Of a DNA stretch of 64,000 nt, positions 1 to 8,906 are shown in pieces. The notes under the pieces were generated by a model, which did not search any database, was not told the DNA's origin, and saw only the letters and a list, made by a program, of their open reading frames with translations. The stretch comes from Marinobacterium rhizophilum (GTDB lineage: Bacteria; Pseudomonadota; Gammaproteobacteria; Pseudomonadales; Balneatricaceae): positions 310,001-374,000 of the forward strand of contig NZ_CP073347.1 of NCBI RefSeq assembly GCF_024397915.1. Reading direction: 5' to 3'. Position numbers and translations under genes: made by a program. Numbering within the stretch: the stretch's first letter is position 1; each line of letters opens with the position of its first letter.

Positions 1-107
1 AGGGCGAATACACCGCTCGCCACCAACACGGACCAGATGCCGTTATGGACGATCCAGCCCAGGAGCGTCAGGTAATATTCCAGATAGTCGGTGGTATAGA
101 GCGTCAC
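1..107 (-). CDS. TraG-like mating-pair stabilisation protein, N-terminus (partial)
   Basis: Only the first 35 codons are present; the gene runs off the left edge. It starts at GTG (105-107) with GGAGAG 6 nt upstream. The peptide begins VTLYTTDYLEYY and continues with LTLLGWIVHNGIWS, the hydrophobic opening typical of TraG-N-type ICE proteins that sit in the inner membrane and act in mating-pair stabilisation. It lies downstream of the PFL_4711-type gene and the small membrane gene at 133-483, the usual place of the TraG homologue in ICEclc/PFGI-1 elements. The family call rests on a short peptide plus gene order. Confidence 0.7.
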   Translation of the reverse strand, partial: MTLYTTDYLEYYLTLLGWIVHNGIWSVLVASGVFA

Positions 108-132
108 ACCAAGCTCTCCGCTTACGTTCTTA

Positions 133-483
133 CTAAAGGTCCCGGAGCAGCAAGCTGCATTCCAGCGTGACTATCGTCACTACACCGGCAATCTCGGTGC
201 GGACCAGGCGCCGGCGTGACGCCCTGTCGGGCTCACGCCTGAGCAGACGCCGACGCATCCAGCGCCATCCCCAGGCCGTTATCGTATATAGGCACAGCCG
301 CCACAGCAGAAAATACCCCGACGTCTGCGCCAGCCAGCGTGCCCAGTGCTCGAGGCTGCCCAACAGGTAGATGCCGAGGAGGTTGGCTGCGATCACCGCG
401 GCGATCAGGCCTGCTGTCCCAAGCAGTGCTATTCCCACGCGGCGATTGAGCAGCCCGTGCAAGCGCAGCCCCGCGCGACTCAA
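133..483 (-). CDS. ICE small membrane protein between PFL_4711 and TraG
   Basis: This 116-residue protein starts at TTG (481-483), chosen because GGAGG lies 6 nt upstream; the start overlaps the stop of the preceding gene. It has two hydrophobic segments, about residues 17-41 (IALLGTAGLIAAVIAANLLGIY) and 52-70 (LAQTSGYFLLWRLCLYTI). A basic stretch (WRWMRRRLLRR) and a charged C-terminal half follow. It is probably an inner-membrane accessory of the type IV-like transfer apparatus. I do not recognise a named family; the position in the tra cluster is the main evidence for a role. Confidence 0.65.
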   Translation of the reverse strand: MSRAGLRLHGLLNRRVGIALLGTAGLIAAVIAANLLGIYLLGSLEHWARWLAQTSGYFLLWRLCLYTITAWGWRWMRRRLLRREPDRASRRRLVRTEIAGVVTIVTLECSLLLRDL

Positions 484-1880
484 GGTGTGCCTCCGTTCGA
501 CGGTTGCTGCAGCTGGTGCAGGCGGTCCGGTACCGGATCGCCTTCGTAGATACCGCGGGAACCGGCAGCACGGGCGCGATGGCGCTGGATGATTGCCATA
601 GGCGCGTTGTTGGCCAGTTCCCGCCGCAGTTCCAGTTCGGTCTTGAGGTTGCGGATCTCCCGGTCGAGCAGGTCGCTCTCGCGGTCGATAGCGTCGACGG
701 CCAGCTGGTTGGCCGCCACATTGGGTTCCTTCTGGCCGGTCAACAATGTGCGCTGCAGCAGCAGGGCTTTTTCCAGCACCGAGGACAGCGCCACCTCGGA
801 TGCCAGTCGGTGAGCCAGAATGGCCTGATCGGGTTCGTCGCGCAGTGCCTCGATGACGCCGCGGGTGATCGGCAGCGAGGCGCTGCCGGCCTCACGCGTG
901 GTGGGGCGGGCACCGGTGACCAGCTGCTGCAGCGCCTGCAGCGTGCTGTCGTACGCATCCTGGATCAGCGGCGTCAGCCCGACCCCGGGCACAGTCTCGG
1001 TCTTGGTGCAGGTCTCGCAGGTACGCTGTTCCTGTTCGCCCAGCACGCGAGTGGCCCAGTCGACCGCCATCTGGGGTGACGACCAGGTCCGGCAGGCCAG
1101 GCTGGCACAACTGGACGGATCGATGGCTGAGGCGTCGGTCACGCTGCGGCCATTGACCAGGTTGTAGCCGGCACGGGTAATGTCACCCACCACCTTGATC
1201 GACGGCTGCCCGGCACCGCCGGCGTTGCTGCCACCCACCCAGGGCACGCCCTCATTGCCCTTGCTGGTCTCTGCCTGTTCGATGGCGGAGACGGCGTCGG
1301 TGCTGGCCACGGCCTGCTGCAGCACCATGCCTTCCGACAGCTGGTTCCAGCCCCGTTGGCCGCCGGCCATGTCGGCCATGCGGTTGGCCATCGCCCGGCA
1401 GGTTAACTTGGAGCGGTCGAAGTCGAGCCGGGCCTGCAAGATGCCATTGGTCAGCAGGTTGTAGAGACCGGGGTCGGCGCGCTGGATGATCAGCGCCGGC
1501 AACGAGGCGACCGCACTGGTGGCGTTCTGGATTACCGATGACATGAGGGTCTGGAAGCCGTCGGTCAGGCCATTGAGCTGGTTCTGGATGGTGGTCGAGA
1601 TCGACAGGTCGCCGCACACCAGATTGCTGTTCCAGCCGGCGCCAACCCCGATGGAGCGCATACTCGCCGCGCCGCTCATCGATACGGCGTTGCCGCCGCC
1701 GATGGAGTACATGACCTCGTCGCCAATGACGCTGCCGCTGGTCTGAAAGCCGTTGCTGCTGATCGTGGTCTGCGCCGCTGCCAAGTTGCCAGCCAGCACA
1801 AGTGTGCCTGCCAGTAATGCCGAACACCGGCAGCGGCGCAGTAAGCGGTTTGATGTGTTCAGGTTGTCTGCAGGGTACAT
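480..1880 (-). CDS. Integrating conjugative element protein, PFL_4711 family (TIGR03755)
   Basis: The protein has 466 residues and a signal peptide (cleavage probably after LAGNLAAA). It resembles TraH-type mating-pair-formation proteins: a Cys-containing N-terminal region (VCGDLSISTTIQNQLNGL), a central C-x-x-C stretch (RTCETCTKTETVPG) and a helical C-terminal third rich in Arg, Glu and Leu. I chose ATG 1878-1880 because GAGGA lies 7 nt upstream, just after the stop of the PFL_4710 gene. An upstream in-frame start would lack a ribosome site and would bury the signal peptide. It is presumably periplasmic and needed for pilus or mating-pair stabilisation. Confidence 0.85.
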   Translation of the reverse strand: MYPADNLNTSNRLLRRCRCSALLAGTLVLAGNLAAAQTTISSNGFQTSGSVIGDEVMYSIGGGNAVSMSGAASMRSIGVGAGWNSNLVCGDLSISTTIQNQLNGLTDGFQTLMSSVIQNATSAVASLPALIIQRADPGLYNLLTNGILQARLDFDRSKLTCRAMANRMADMAGGQRGWNQLSEGMVLQQAVASTDAVSAIEQAETSKGNEGVPWVGGSNAGGAGQPSIKVVGDITRAGYNLVNGRSVTDASAIDPSSCASLACRTWSSPQMAVDWATRVLGEQEQRTCETCTKTETVPGVGLTPLIQDAYDSTLQALQQLVTGARPTTREAGSASLPITRGVIEALRDEPDQAILAHRLASEVALSSVLEKALLLQRTLLTGQKEPNVAANQLAVDAIDRESDLLDREIRNLKTELELRRELANNAPMAIIQRHRARAAGSRGIYEGDPVPDRLHQLQQPSNGGTP

Positions 1881-1890
1881 CCTTGTGTCC

Positions 1891-2826
1891 TCAGTCGAAG
1901 TCCACGCTACCGAGAAAACGCTGGCCCCGCCGCTTACAGCAGCTGTACGGCCGCCACAGTGCCCAGGCATAGTCGCCTTGGCGGGCTTGGGCCAGCGGAC
2001 CGTCGTGCGGGAATACCGCGCAGGACATGGACAGCCTCGGCGTCAGTGGCTGCCACTTGCCGGTCGCGGCATCGCTTTCCACTAATGCACCGGCCGGCCA
2101 GTAGCCGTCCCGAGCGTCGGACAGCAGGGGCTGGTAGACATGCGGCTGGCCGCGGCGGGTGACGATATCGCCGGCGCGCTGGGCGACGATGGCGCCGGCC
2201 TTGTGGTCGTCGGCCTGGTGCAGAAAGCCGCCGCGTGGGTAGACGTTGCCCCAGAGGTTCAGCGTGCTGCGGCTGCCGATCTCGCGCAGGCCGGGTGTCA
2301 GCGCTTCCGGATAGGCGGCCTCGGGCAGGTTGTAGCGCCAGGCGAGGGTATCGAGGGTGCTGAGCAGATAGGGCATGAAGGCCGTGCCGGCACCGTCGCA
2401 ACGGTAGCCGAAGCCGGCCGTGAATTGACTGAACAGCTTGGCACCCGGGTGGCCGATGACGTCGGCGTTCTTGAATTTGGCGAGGTTGTTTTCATGCTCC
2501 TGGTTGGTGGTGCCATCGCCACCGGCCTGTGCCGTCGGGTTGGGCAGGCTCATCGCCCGCACCTCGCCCCAGGGGGTGTCTCCGGTGTTGCTGTAGCTCG
2601 ATACCACGGCATCGGGCACATAATGGCGTACCTTGACCGAGGTGCGTACCCTACAGCCGCTCGACGAGCAGTGCAGCCAGTAACAGATGCCCACGACCCG
2701 GTATTCAAGGCAGTCTGGTGACAGAGCCGATTGCAGGATGGTGGAGGTCGTAAGGGCGGCGCCCGGTGTTGCCGTGCCGAGCAGCACGATGGCGGACCCG
2801 AGTCGCAGACGTTGCGGGATCTTCAT
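1891..2826 (-). CDS. Integrating conjugative element protein, PFL_4710 family (TIGR03756)
   Basis: The protein has 311 residues with an N-terminal signal sequence (LGSAIVLLGTATPGAALT). Cysteine-rich motifs follow (SPDCLEYRVVGICYWLHC and SSSGCRV), which is the signature of the TraU/PFL_4710-type periplasmic mating-pair proteins. The ATG start overlaps the stop of the upstream PFL_4709 gene by 4 nt (ATGA), so translation is probably coupled. It probably acts in the periplasm together with the PFL_4711 and PFL_4709 products; the many cysteines would need disulfide formation. Confidence 0.85.
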   Translation of the reverse strand: MKIPQRLRLGSAIVLLGTATPGAALTTSTILQSALSPDCLEYRVVGICYWLHCSSSGCRVRTSVKVRHYVPDAVVSSYSNTGDTPWGEVRAMSLPNPTAQAGGDGTTNQEHENNLAKFKNADVIGHPGAKLFSQFTAGFGYRCDGAGTAFMPYLLSTLDTLAWRYNLPEAAYPEALTPGLREIGSRSTLNLWGNVYPRGGFLHQADDHKAGAIVAQRAGDIVTRRGQPHVYQPLLSDARDGYWPAGALVESDAATGKWQPLTPRLSMSCAVFPHDGPLAQARQGDYAWALWRPYSCCKRRGQRFLGSVDFD

Positions 2827-3248
2827 GGCTGCTCCTGGCGATAGTGTGCGATCTGCCCGAGCGCCTGGTCGAGGTCAGACGTGCCATAGACGACGTAGCG
2901 CCGATCCACCACGACCGCCGGAAGCTTGGTGATACCCAGGGCCCAGACATCGACCACGCCCTGGTAGGCGCGCTGCAGACGTTGCTGCCATTTCTGGTCA
3001 ACCTGCGCCAGCCGCTGCTGTGCAAGGTCGGAGGCGTGTTGTGGATCACGGGGTAACCGGGCGGACAGCTGCGCTTCGAGGCCCTGCGGTGCATCCAGCT
3101 CGATGACGCGATCGGGGGGACGCGTACCGGTGACAGGGTGTTGGCTATCGGTGATCACCCAGACCTCGGTTGCTGTGGCGGTGCCGCTGACCAGCAACAG
3201 CGTCAGAGCCGTCAGGCGTTTCCTGGAGTTGAAGTGAACAGGGTGCAT
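2823..3248 (-). CDS. Integrating conjugative element protein, PFL_4709 family (TIGR03757)
   Basis: The protein has 141 residues with a signal peptide (LTALTLLLVSGTATA) and then a thioredoxin-like, TrbC/TraW-style body: EVWVITDSQHPV near the N-terminus and GITKLPAVVVDRRYVVYGT in the C-terminal half. It is the first of a three-gene set (PFL_4709-4710-4711) with 4-nt overlap to the next gene. No strong ribosome site is visible before ATG 3246-3248. A periplasmic role in pilus assembly is inferred from family and context. Confidence 0.82.
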   Translation of the reverse strand: MHPVHFNSRKRLTALTLLLVSGTATATEVWVITDSQHPVTGTRPPDRVIELDAPQGLEAQLSARLPRDPQHASDLAQQRLAQVDQKWQQRLQRAYQGVVDVWALGITKLPAVVVDRRYVVYGTSDLDQALGQIAHYRQEQP

Positions 3249-3441
3249 GCGTGTTTGCCCGTGGGTGGATGACTTGGCTAGTGCACTCGAAGCGGGAGCT
3301 GTGCACCACGAACAATACGCACCCTGGCAATTCCCTATTGGGGCGGTGGCTGTGATGTTGTCTGGTAAGTGCTGCTTGAATGGCGAGGCGGTGGCAGCGA
3401 GCCGCGCCCACAGGGGCGCAGTCGCTGCCGGGAAGGCAGGG

Positions 3442-3939
3442 CTATATCAGCCCATGCTCGGCGAAGGAGTAGGGTTGCCCCTCGCCGACGATGAAGTGGT
3501 CCAGCACACGGACGTCCACCGCCGATAGCAGTGACTTCAACCGCTCCGTGATGGCCAGGTCGGCCTGGCTGGGTTCGGTTACGCCTGACGGGTGGTTGTG
3601 TGCCATGATCACGGCCGCCGCATTCTGGTCCAGCGAGCGAGACAGAACGACTCTGGGATACACCGATGATGCATCGATGGTGCCCTTGAACAGGATTTCA
3701 AAGGCTATGACGCGATGCCGGTTATCGAGGAACAGCAACGAGAACACTTCATTGCGCTCGCGGTTGAGTTTGAAGCGCAGAAAATCTCGTACCTCGGATG
3801 GGTTTTGCAGGGTGACGCTGCGCTCGAAGAGGCGTCGCTCTGTGATTTCGATGGCACGGGCGATAAGCCACTCCTCGTGCTGGCTATCCAGCAGGTCGAG
3901 CAGGCTGGCGCTGTCGTTGATGGCAACAGGGGTTGTCAT
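3442..3939 (-). CDS. radC: RadC family protein (JAB/MPN domain)
   Basis: The protein has 165 residues. The JAMM metal site is visible as HNHPSGVTEPSQAD near residues 119-132, with upstream FLLFLDN-like and EILFKGTIDASSVYPR segments typical of RadC. I chose ATG 3937-3939 because AGGAGG lies 6 nt upstream. RadC homologues are regular passengers of ICEs of this family and of phages; despite the name, a role in DNA repair is doubtful, and metalloprotease-fold activity on DNA or protein is unproven. A 30-bp sequence about 190 bp upstream (4132-4161) recurs upstream of the STY4534 gene at 45938, suggesting shared control. Confidence 0.9.
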   Translation of the reverse strand: MTTPVAINDSASLLDLLDSQHEEWLIARAIEITERRLFERSVTLQNPSEVRDFLRFKLNRERNEVFSLLFLDNRHRVIAFEILFKGTIDASSVYPRVVLSRSLDQNAAAVIMAHNHPSGVTEPSQADLAITERLKSLLSAVDVRVLDHFIVGEGQPYSFAEHGLI

Positions 3940-4124
3940 GGGATGCCTCCTGGGAATTTCCGGGAAATGTGAGGAGGCGCCGACCCAGGAGGGCAAGGCC
4001 TCCAGGGTCTGTGATCAAGGTTGCATCCACCGCCGTCAGACGGTCATCCGCGCAGGGGATGCAAAGCGGACTGGGGTTACGATCAGCGTGACGGATGTCA
4101 CACCGTAGCCTTCAAGATCGCGGG

Positions 4125-7082
4125 CTACCTGGGCATGTTGCTGACTGCGTCAGCGGAACATTCGGGGGAGGCGGTCGACTGGTCATGCGCCGCCAGGAGG
4201 TCGTCGTAATGTAGTGGCGTGATGCCGCGCGCCCTGTCGATGTTTGCGGCCACCTTGAAGGCGGCGTCCAGCTCGTCGAGACCCTGCTGCTGCATCAGCT
4301 GGTAACGCTCGGCTTTTTCTTCGGGCTCGGTCTGGGCCAGCGCCAGATAGAGGCTCGGCGGCACCGCACGAAACAGTACCTCCATGGATTTGGACAGGAT
4401 CACGCCTTCGGAGAACTTGCCGGCTTCCTTGCGCGCGGACAGCATCAGCGCCTTCTGTGCTGGTGACAGCTCGCGAAAGCGCGCGATCTTCTCCACCTCG
4501 TCCGGCGGCATCGACAGGCAGATCCACCATTCGATCATGTTCAGCATCGGCTCCGCTGCCCGCGGCAGATCGTCGATGTTCTGCGTCGCCAGCCAGTACC
4601 AGGCGCCGAGCTTGCGCCACATCTTGGTGATCTTCACCACATAGGGCGCGAGCAGCGGGTTCTTGGTGATGATGTGGCCTTCGTCGGTGACGTTGATGAT
4701 GGGGCGCCCCAGGAACTGGTCGCGTTCGGCCAGGTTGTTGACGGTGTTGATCAGGCTGATATAGGCGATGGAGAGCTGGGCGTTGTAGCCCTCGCGGGCG
4801 AAGGTGGCCAGGTCGACGAGGGTGATATCCGCCTCGGGCCAGGGTGTGCCGGGGCGGTCGAACATCGCACCATCGATACCCTGGCAGAACATGTCCATGG
4901 CATCGGCCATTTCCTGCAGCCGCGCCCGCCGGGTGTCCGGCAACGCCCGGTCGGCGGCGCGCTGGCGCAACGCATCGCGCACATCACGTGTCAGCACGGA
5001 GCGCTGCGCGGTCACGCACTGTCGGGCGGCGTCGAGAATGCACTGCCGGATCAGGCTGCGGTCGGCGCGGGTCATGCGCGCCTCCTCGCGCTCCTCGCCG
5101 CCGGTGATCATCAGCCGCGCGGTGATCTCCAGTTCGCCGAGCACATCGCGTTGTTCATCGATATCCGCCTGAACAGCATCTGCTGATCGTTCGTCGTCCA
5201 GGGCATCGGCATCCAGCGTCTGCACCGCGGCGGGTGTCTCGACCAGGCGGCAGGCGTCCGCAAAAGGTGCCAGGCTCACCCCGGCGCCGGGCGCCAGCGT
5301 GACGCGGTTGACCGTCAAGCCCAGCCGCTGGGCAAACTCACCAAACAGCCCGAAGCTGTTGCCGGCCTCGACGATAAACAGGCGGGGCCGGTAGATCGCC
5401 GTGACCTGGTTGAGGATGTTGTTAAGCGTGGCGCTCTTGCCCGAACCCGTGGGGCCGAACAGGAACAGGTGCGCGTTCATCTGGCGGTCAAGCCGGTTCA
5501 GCGGGTCGAAGGTGATGGGGCCGCCGCCACGGTTGAAGAAGGTGATGCCGGGGTGGCCGGTGCCCTGGCTGCGGCCCCAGACCGGCGCGAGGTTGGCCGC
5601 GTGCTGGGCGAACATCAGTTGGGTGTACCACTGGCGGCGATCCAGCGCCGGGTTATACATGCCGGGCAGCCAGCGCAGATAACTGTTGAGCGGCGCGACC
5701 TCGTCCTCCTCCCGCACCGGCTGCAGGCCGGCGTTGAGCATGACGTTCGCCAGTTGCAGTCCGCGGCTGTCGAGCTCGGCTTCGTTCTGGCCACGCAGAT
5801 AGAAGGCGAGACTGCCGCGGTACAGCTTGTGCGCGCTGCCGATCAGGGATCGGGCCTCGTGTACGTCCTTGAGTGTCTGCTGCGACGCCAGGGTCTCACC
5901 GACCGCCTTTCTTGCCAGCTGGTTCAGCTGGGCTTCCAGTATGTCCTGCGGTGTGGCCACCAGGGTCAGGCACATCAGGGTGTCGTCGGGCATCTGGTCG
6001 AACAGGGTGTTGATGGCATCGCCCTTGCGAGTCTCACCGGTCAGATGGCCGGTAGTGGGTGCTGTGCGCAGCCGGTCCGTGACCATCACCCGGTGCGGCA
6101 GGCCGTCGAAGTACCACAGTCCCTGGTTGGCGTCGGAACGGGGCTGGCCGAAGAACAGCCGCTGACTGAAATCCCGGCCGCTGGCCAGCTCAATCTCGTC
6201 GGGTTCACTCGCCTGCGGATACGCCGCCAGGCGGTAGAAGCGTTCGCGGTCGGCCGACATTGGCCCCAGCAGCGATGGATTGGGGTTGAACCAGCGCAGC
6301 AGCCAGTCGTGGATCGCTGCTGCGTCCAGGCGTTGCACCGCAATACCTGTATTAGCCAGCCCACCCAGCAGGCGGTCGCAGACGATGTTCAATGCCTGTT
6401 CCGGAGACTGTCCACGTCGCGAGGCCTGGCCGTTGACGCGCCGGTACACCACAAGGCGCACCTGGCGACACTTGCCGCGCCAGCGCAGGCGGGTGACAGC
6501 GGTATCCTCGAATAGCCCGCCGGGTGTGGCGACGGCTCGCAGATGGTGGGTGAAGGATTTCAGGTAACAGTCGCTGAAGGCGGTGCCCTGGGCGCGGGGT
6601 TGCAGGTAGGCCTGCAACCGCTGCAGATAGGCATCGAAGTTGGCCTCGTCCTGGGCATAGAGCTGCACCACCCAGGGGTTGTCGTCCAGCTCGTCGAAAC
6701 TGTCCTGCAGGGCATTTTCCAGGGCGTCCCGTGCCTGGGTCAGCCAGGCGGTTTCCCGACCTTCGGTGCCAAGTGGCTGCAACTCGAAGAAGGCGGCGAC
6801 GGACTGACCGTCCTCAAGCAGCATGCACTGGCTGTCGGGCAGATACTCGACCCAGGGCAGCAGCGCGGCGAAGGACGGTGCTACATCGTACAGCGCCTGC
6901 TCGTCGGCCAGGGTCGCGGGCTTATCGCTATCCAGCGCCGCGCCGGGTTCGGGAATGCCAGCGGCCTGCAGCGCCTGGACGTGACGCTGCCAACCATCGG
7001 GCGTGTCTTGGCCGATTTCGTCCTTATTCGAAACGGCACGCCGCCACGGCCATGTGGATTTCCAAGCGCAGCCCCTGGCCAT
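4125..7082 (-). CDS. Conjugative transfer ATPase, VirB4/TraC type, PFL_4706 family (TIGR03744)
   Basis: This 985-residue protein is the energy-providing ATPase of the mating-pair apparatus, acting at the cytoplasmic face of the inner membrane. Walker A is FGPTGSGKSATL at about residues 542-553; a Walker B-like segment INVTDEGHII lies near residue 795. ATNIDDL-like (WYWLATQNIDDL) and RFRELSPAQK motifs follow in the C-terminal domain. The length matches the family (about 950-1000). The ATG overlaps the stop of the lipoprotein gene by 4 nt. The last residues (ECSADAVSNMPR) are encoded by the repeat shared with 46127-46156. Confidence 0.92.
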   Translation of the reverse strand: MARGCAWKSTWPWRRAVSNKDEIGQDTPDGWQRHVQALQAAGIPEPGAALDSDKPATLADEQALYDVAPSFAALLPWVEYLPDSQCMLLEDGQSVAAFFELQPLGTEGRETAWLTQARDALENALQDSFDELDDNPWVVQLYAQDEANFDAYLQRLQAYLQPRAQGTAFSDCYLKSFTHHLRAVATPGGLFEDTAVTRLRWRGKCRQVRLVVYRRVNGQASRRGQSPEQALNIVCDRLLGGLANTGIAVQRLDAAAIHDWLLRWFNPNPSLLGPMSADRERFYRLAAYPQASEPDEIELASGRDFSQRLFFGQPRSDANQGLWYFDGLPHRVMVTDRLRTAPTTGHLTGETRKGDAINTLFDQMPDDTLMCLTLVATPQDILEAQLNQLARKAVGETLASQQTLKDVHEARSLIGSAHKLYRGSLAFYLRGQNEAELDSRGLQLANVMLNAGLQPVREEDEVAPLNSYLRWLPGMYNPALDRRQWYTQLMFAQHAANLAPVWGRSQGTGHPGITFFNRGGGPITFDPLNRLDRQMNAHLFLFGPTGSGKSATLNNILNQVTAIYRPRLFIVEAGNSFGLFGEFAQRLGLTVNRVTLAPGAGVSLAPFADACRLVETPAAVQTLDADALDDERSADAVQADIDEQRDVLGELEITARLMITGGEEREEARMTRADRSLIRQCILDAARQCVTAQRSVLTRDVRDALRQRAADRALPDTRRARLQEMADAMDMFCQGIDGAMFDRPGTPWPEADITLVDLATFAREGYNAQLSIAYISLINTVNNLAERDQFLGRPIINVTDEGHIITKNPLLAPYVVKITKMWRKLGAWYWLATQNIDDLPRAAEPMLNMIEWWICLSMPPDEVEKIARFRELSPAQKALMLSARKEAGKFSEGVILSKSMEVLFRAVPPSLYLALAQTEPEEKAERYQLMQQQGLDELDAAFKVAANIDRARGITPLHYDDLLAAHDQSTASPECSADAVSNMPR
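4132..4161 (-). repeat. Control-region repeat, copy 1 (28/30 identical to 46127-46156)
   Basis: The segment overlaps the 3' end of the VirB4-like ATPase gene and lies 193 bp upstream of the radC start. It contains the inverted pair CTGACT/CGTCAG and matches 46127-46156 at 28 of 30 positions. Weaker similarity extends about 100 bp toward the downstream gene at both loci. It is probably a promoter or operator module duplicated between two ICE operons. Confidence 0.6.
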
Positions 7083-7516
7083 CAGTAGTCCTCCAGGCGT
7101 TCACCGGGCATTGCGTACTGCACCCGCTGATACAGCGGAAACACCGTGCTGTAGCCGGGTACGGGCACCGGGTCGGTACCGGCCAGGTGCGGGAACACAT
7201 ACATGATCAGGTCCGGGTTCGGCAGACGGTGGAACTGGCGCTGGATCTCGTTCTGTGCCGTGCGTGTGTAATGCGCAGCGACCGCCGGTGCGGCCTCGAT
7301 ATCCGCCCCGGTTAACGGCCGTCGCAGCTGCTGGCGAGCATCGAACAAGCGGCGTGTGGTCATCGGGCCGCTGCCGCCGTCACCGGCGTGCTGTTGCCAG
7401 AGATCCCGCATGGTGCGATCGCCATGGGGCAGCAGTGCGTCCTTATGAGTGGCGCAGCCAGCAAGCAGCGTGACGGCAAACGTTACCATGAGTGTTTTAG
7501 TCGAGATCCCGGGCAT
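7082..7516 (-). CDS. Conjugative transfer region lipoprotein, TIGR03751 family
   Basis: The protein has 144 residues with a lipoprotein signal peptide: a hydrophobic run, then LLAGC at about residues 18-22, so Cys is the likely lipidated residue. The start at 7514-7516 is supported by AGGAGA about 5 nt upstream; it overlaps the PFL_4705 coding end by 20 nt. A later ATG at 7487-7489 has no ribosome site. The mature part is hydrophilic and contains HRLPNPDLIMYVFPHLAG and VPVPGYSTVFPLYQRVQYA, conserved in this ICE family. It is probably an outer-membrane VirB7/TraV-like core component. Confidence 0.85.
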   Translation of the reverse strand: MPGISTKTLMVTFAVTLLAGCATHKDALLPHGDRTMRDLWQQHAGDGGSGPMTTRRLFDARQQLRRPLTGADIEAAPAVAAHYTRTAQNEIQRQFHRLPNPDLIMYVFPHLAGTDPVPVPGYSTVFPLYQRVQYAMPGERLEDY

Positions 7517-8906
7517 AGGTGTCTCCTGTGCGATGGTCGACCTTGCGCCCCTCAAGGTCATAGTCGATGGCGAGCGGCTGCTCGAGGTGAATGGCGACCC
7601 GGGCGCCGGGCTGCACGTAGACCGCAGCGAAGGCCTGACCATAGAGCTGGTTGACCCACGTCGACATGTCCTGCACGCCGCTGGCGAGGATGCGACCGAC
7701 GGCTTCGTTGCGGCTGATGCCGACAGTGCCGACTGAGCCATCGGCGCCCGCGTAGGACAGCTGGCCGTTCTCGGCCTCGATCAGCGATGCCGCGCCGGCG
7801 CCGGCCGCGGTGATCAGCGACTGGGTGCCGAGGTACTGCTGCGCATTGCTGCGGCGCTCACCGCTGACGCAGGGGATACCGTACGGATCGCTGATCCAGC
7901 CGAGGCCCTCTTGTTTACGCTGCTGTGTCCCTTGCTCGCCATCGCCGGGCAGGGTACTGATAGTGCCGTCATGAAAGACGAAGGTGATACTGCGCACCTG
8001 ACCGCGCACACACGACAGGGTCCAGTCGCCGGAGGCGGTACCGCTGAACACGGCGCCGGCGACATCGGGCAGGTCGATGCCATTGGCGGTGAGGTTGTCG
8101 GGGCCGACCAGGACCTTGAACGGGTAGGGATCATTAACGGTGCCGTCGATCGGGACACGGCCGATCAGTGCCGTCATGGCCACCGAGCCCATCAGGGTGG
8201 CATTGGCGGGCAGCGTATAGACCGGTGACGCGGGCTTGGCCGTTGTGGCGTCGGCGCCACTATCGGTGCCGGTTGTAGCCTTGATGCCGGGCGTAGTCGT
8301 TGCGAGACCAAACTGGGTCGGGAAACTGAAGCTGCCTTTCGTGCCCTGATGACCCTCGGCCGGCTGGGCGTCATCGGGCTCAACCCAGTGCACGTCGTCG
8401 CCCAGCGTAAAACCGTCGCTATCCCCTTCGCGCAACCCCAGGCCCACGGGCAGGTCAGTATGGTCGCCGGCGTCGCTAAGGCTTTGGAGCTGCTGCTGCA
8501 GATCCTGCAAGAGCCCTTCGGTGTGCTGCCGCTCGCTGGCGACCCGAGTCTGCTCTCGCCGCAGATCGGCGCGCTCGGATGCCAGGGCGGTGCTGATGCG
8601 CTGGTCGATGGCACTCTCGCGCTGGCGCAGACGATCGTTCTCGACACGCTGGGCGTCATTGTCGCTTAGCGCTGCCTGCAACTCGGTACGCAGCTGCTTG
8701 ACCTGTGCCACCAGGGTGGCGACGGTGTCGCGCGGCGTGTCGCCCTCGATACCGAGCGCCTGCATCTCCTCGGGGGTGAGCTGGCTGCCCGCCAGTGGCG
8801 ACGTCCGATTCTCTGCACCGACGCCGGAAAACAGCCGGAAGCCAACAACCAGTACCAGCATGACCACCGGAATCATCAGCCACTTGAGCAAGCCGTTACT
8901 GCGCAT
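7497..8906 (-). CDS. Integrating conjugative element protein, PFL_4705 family (TraB/VirB10-like, TIGR03752)
   Basis: The protein has 469 residues. Residues 7-25 form an N-terminal membrane anchor (LLKWLMIPVVMLVLVVGFRLF). A coiled coil spans roughly residues 65-145 (TLVAQVKQLRTELQAALSD and onward), followed by a low-complexity linker. The C-terminal half has VirB10-like beta-strand character (LPANATLMGSVAMTALIGRVP, DDLTANGIDLPD-like, VYVQPGARVAIHLEQPL). VirB10/TraB proteins span the envelope and sense ATPase energy. The start overlaps the end of the PFL_4704 gene by 11 nt. Confidence 0.88.
   Translation of the reverse strand: MRSNGLLKWLMIPVVMLVLVVGFRLFSGVGAENRTSPLAGSQLTPEEMQALGIEGDTPRDTVATLVAQVKQLRTELQAALSDNDAQRVENDRLRQRESAIDQRISTALASERADLRREQTRVASERQHTEGLLQDLQQQLQSLSDAGDHTDLPVGLGLREGDSDGFTLGDDVHWVEPDDAQPAEGHQGTKGSFSFPTQFGLATTTPGIKATTGTDSGADATTAKPASPVYTLPANATLMGSVAMTALIGRVPIDGTVNDPYPFKVLVGPDNLTANGIDLPDVAGAVFSGTASGDWTLSCVRGQVRSITFVFHDGTISTLPGDGEQGTQQRKQEGLGWISDPYGIPCVSGERRSNAQQYLGTQSLITAAGAGAASLIEAENGQLSYAGADGSVGTVGISRNEAVGRILASGVQDMSTWVNQLYGQAFAAVYVQPGARVAIHLEQPLAIDYDLEGRKVDHRTGDTYARDLD

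Noticed and set aside
5469..6515. Plus-strand open frame of 348 codons
   Set aside because: It is antisense to the VirB4-like ATPase gene and has no domain signature.
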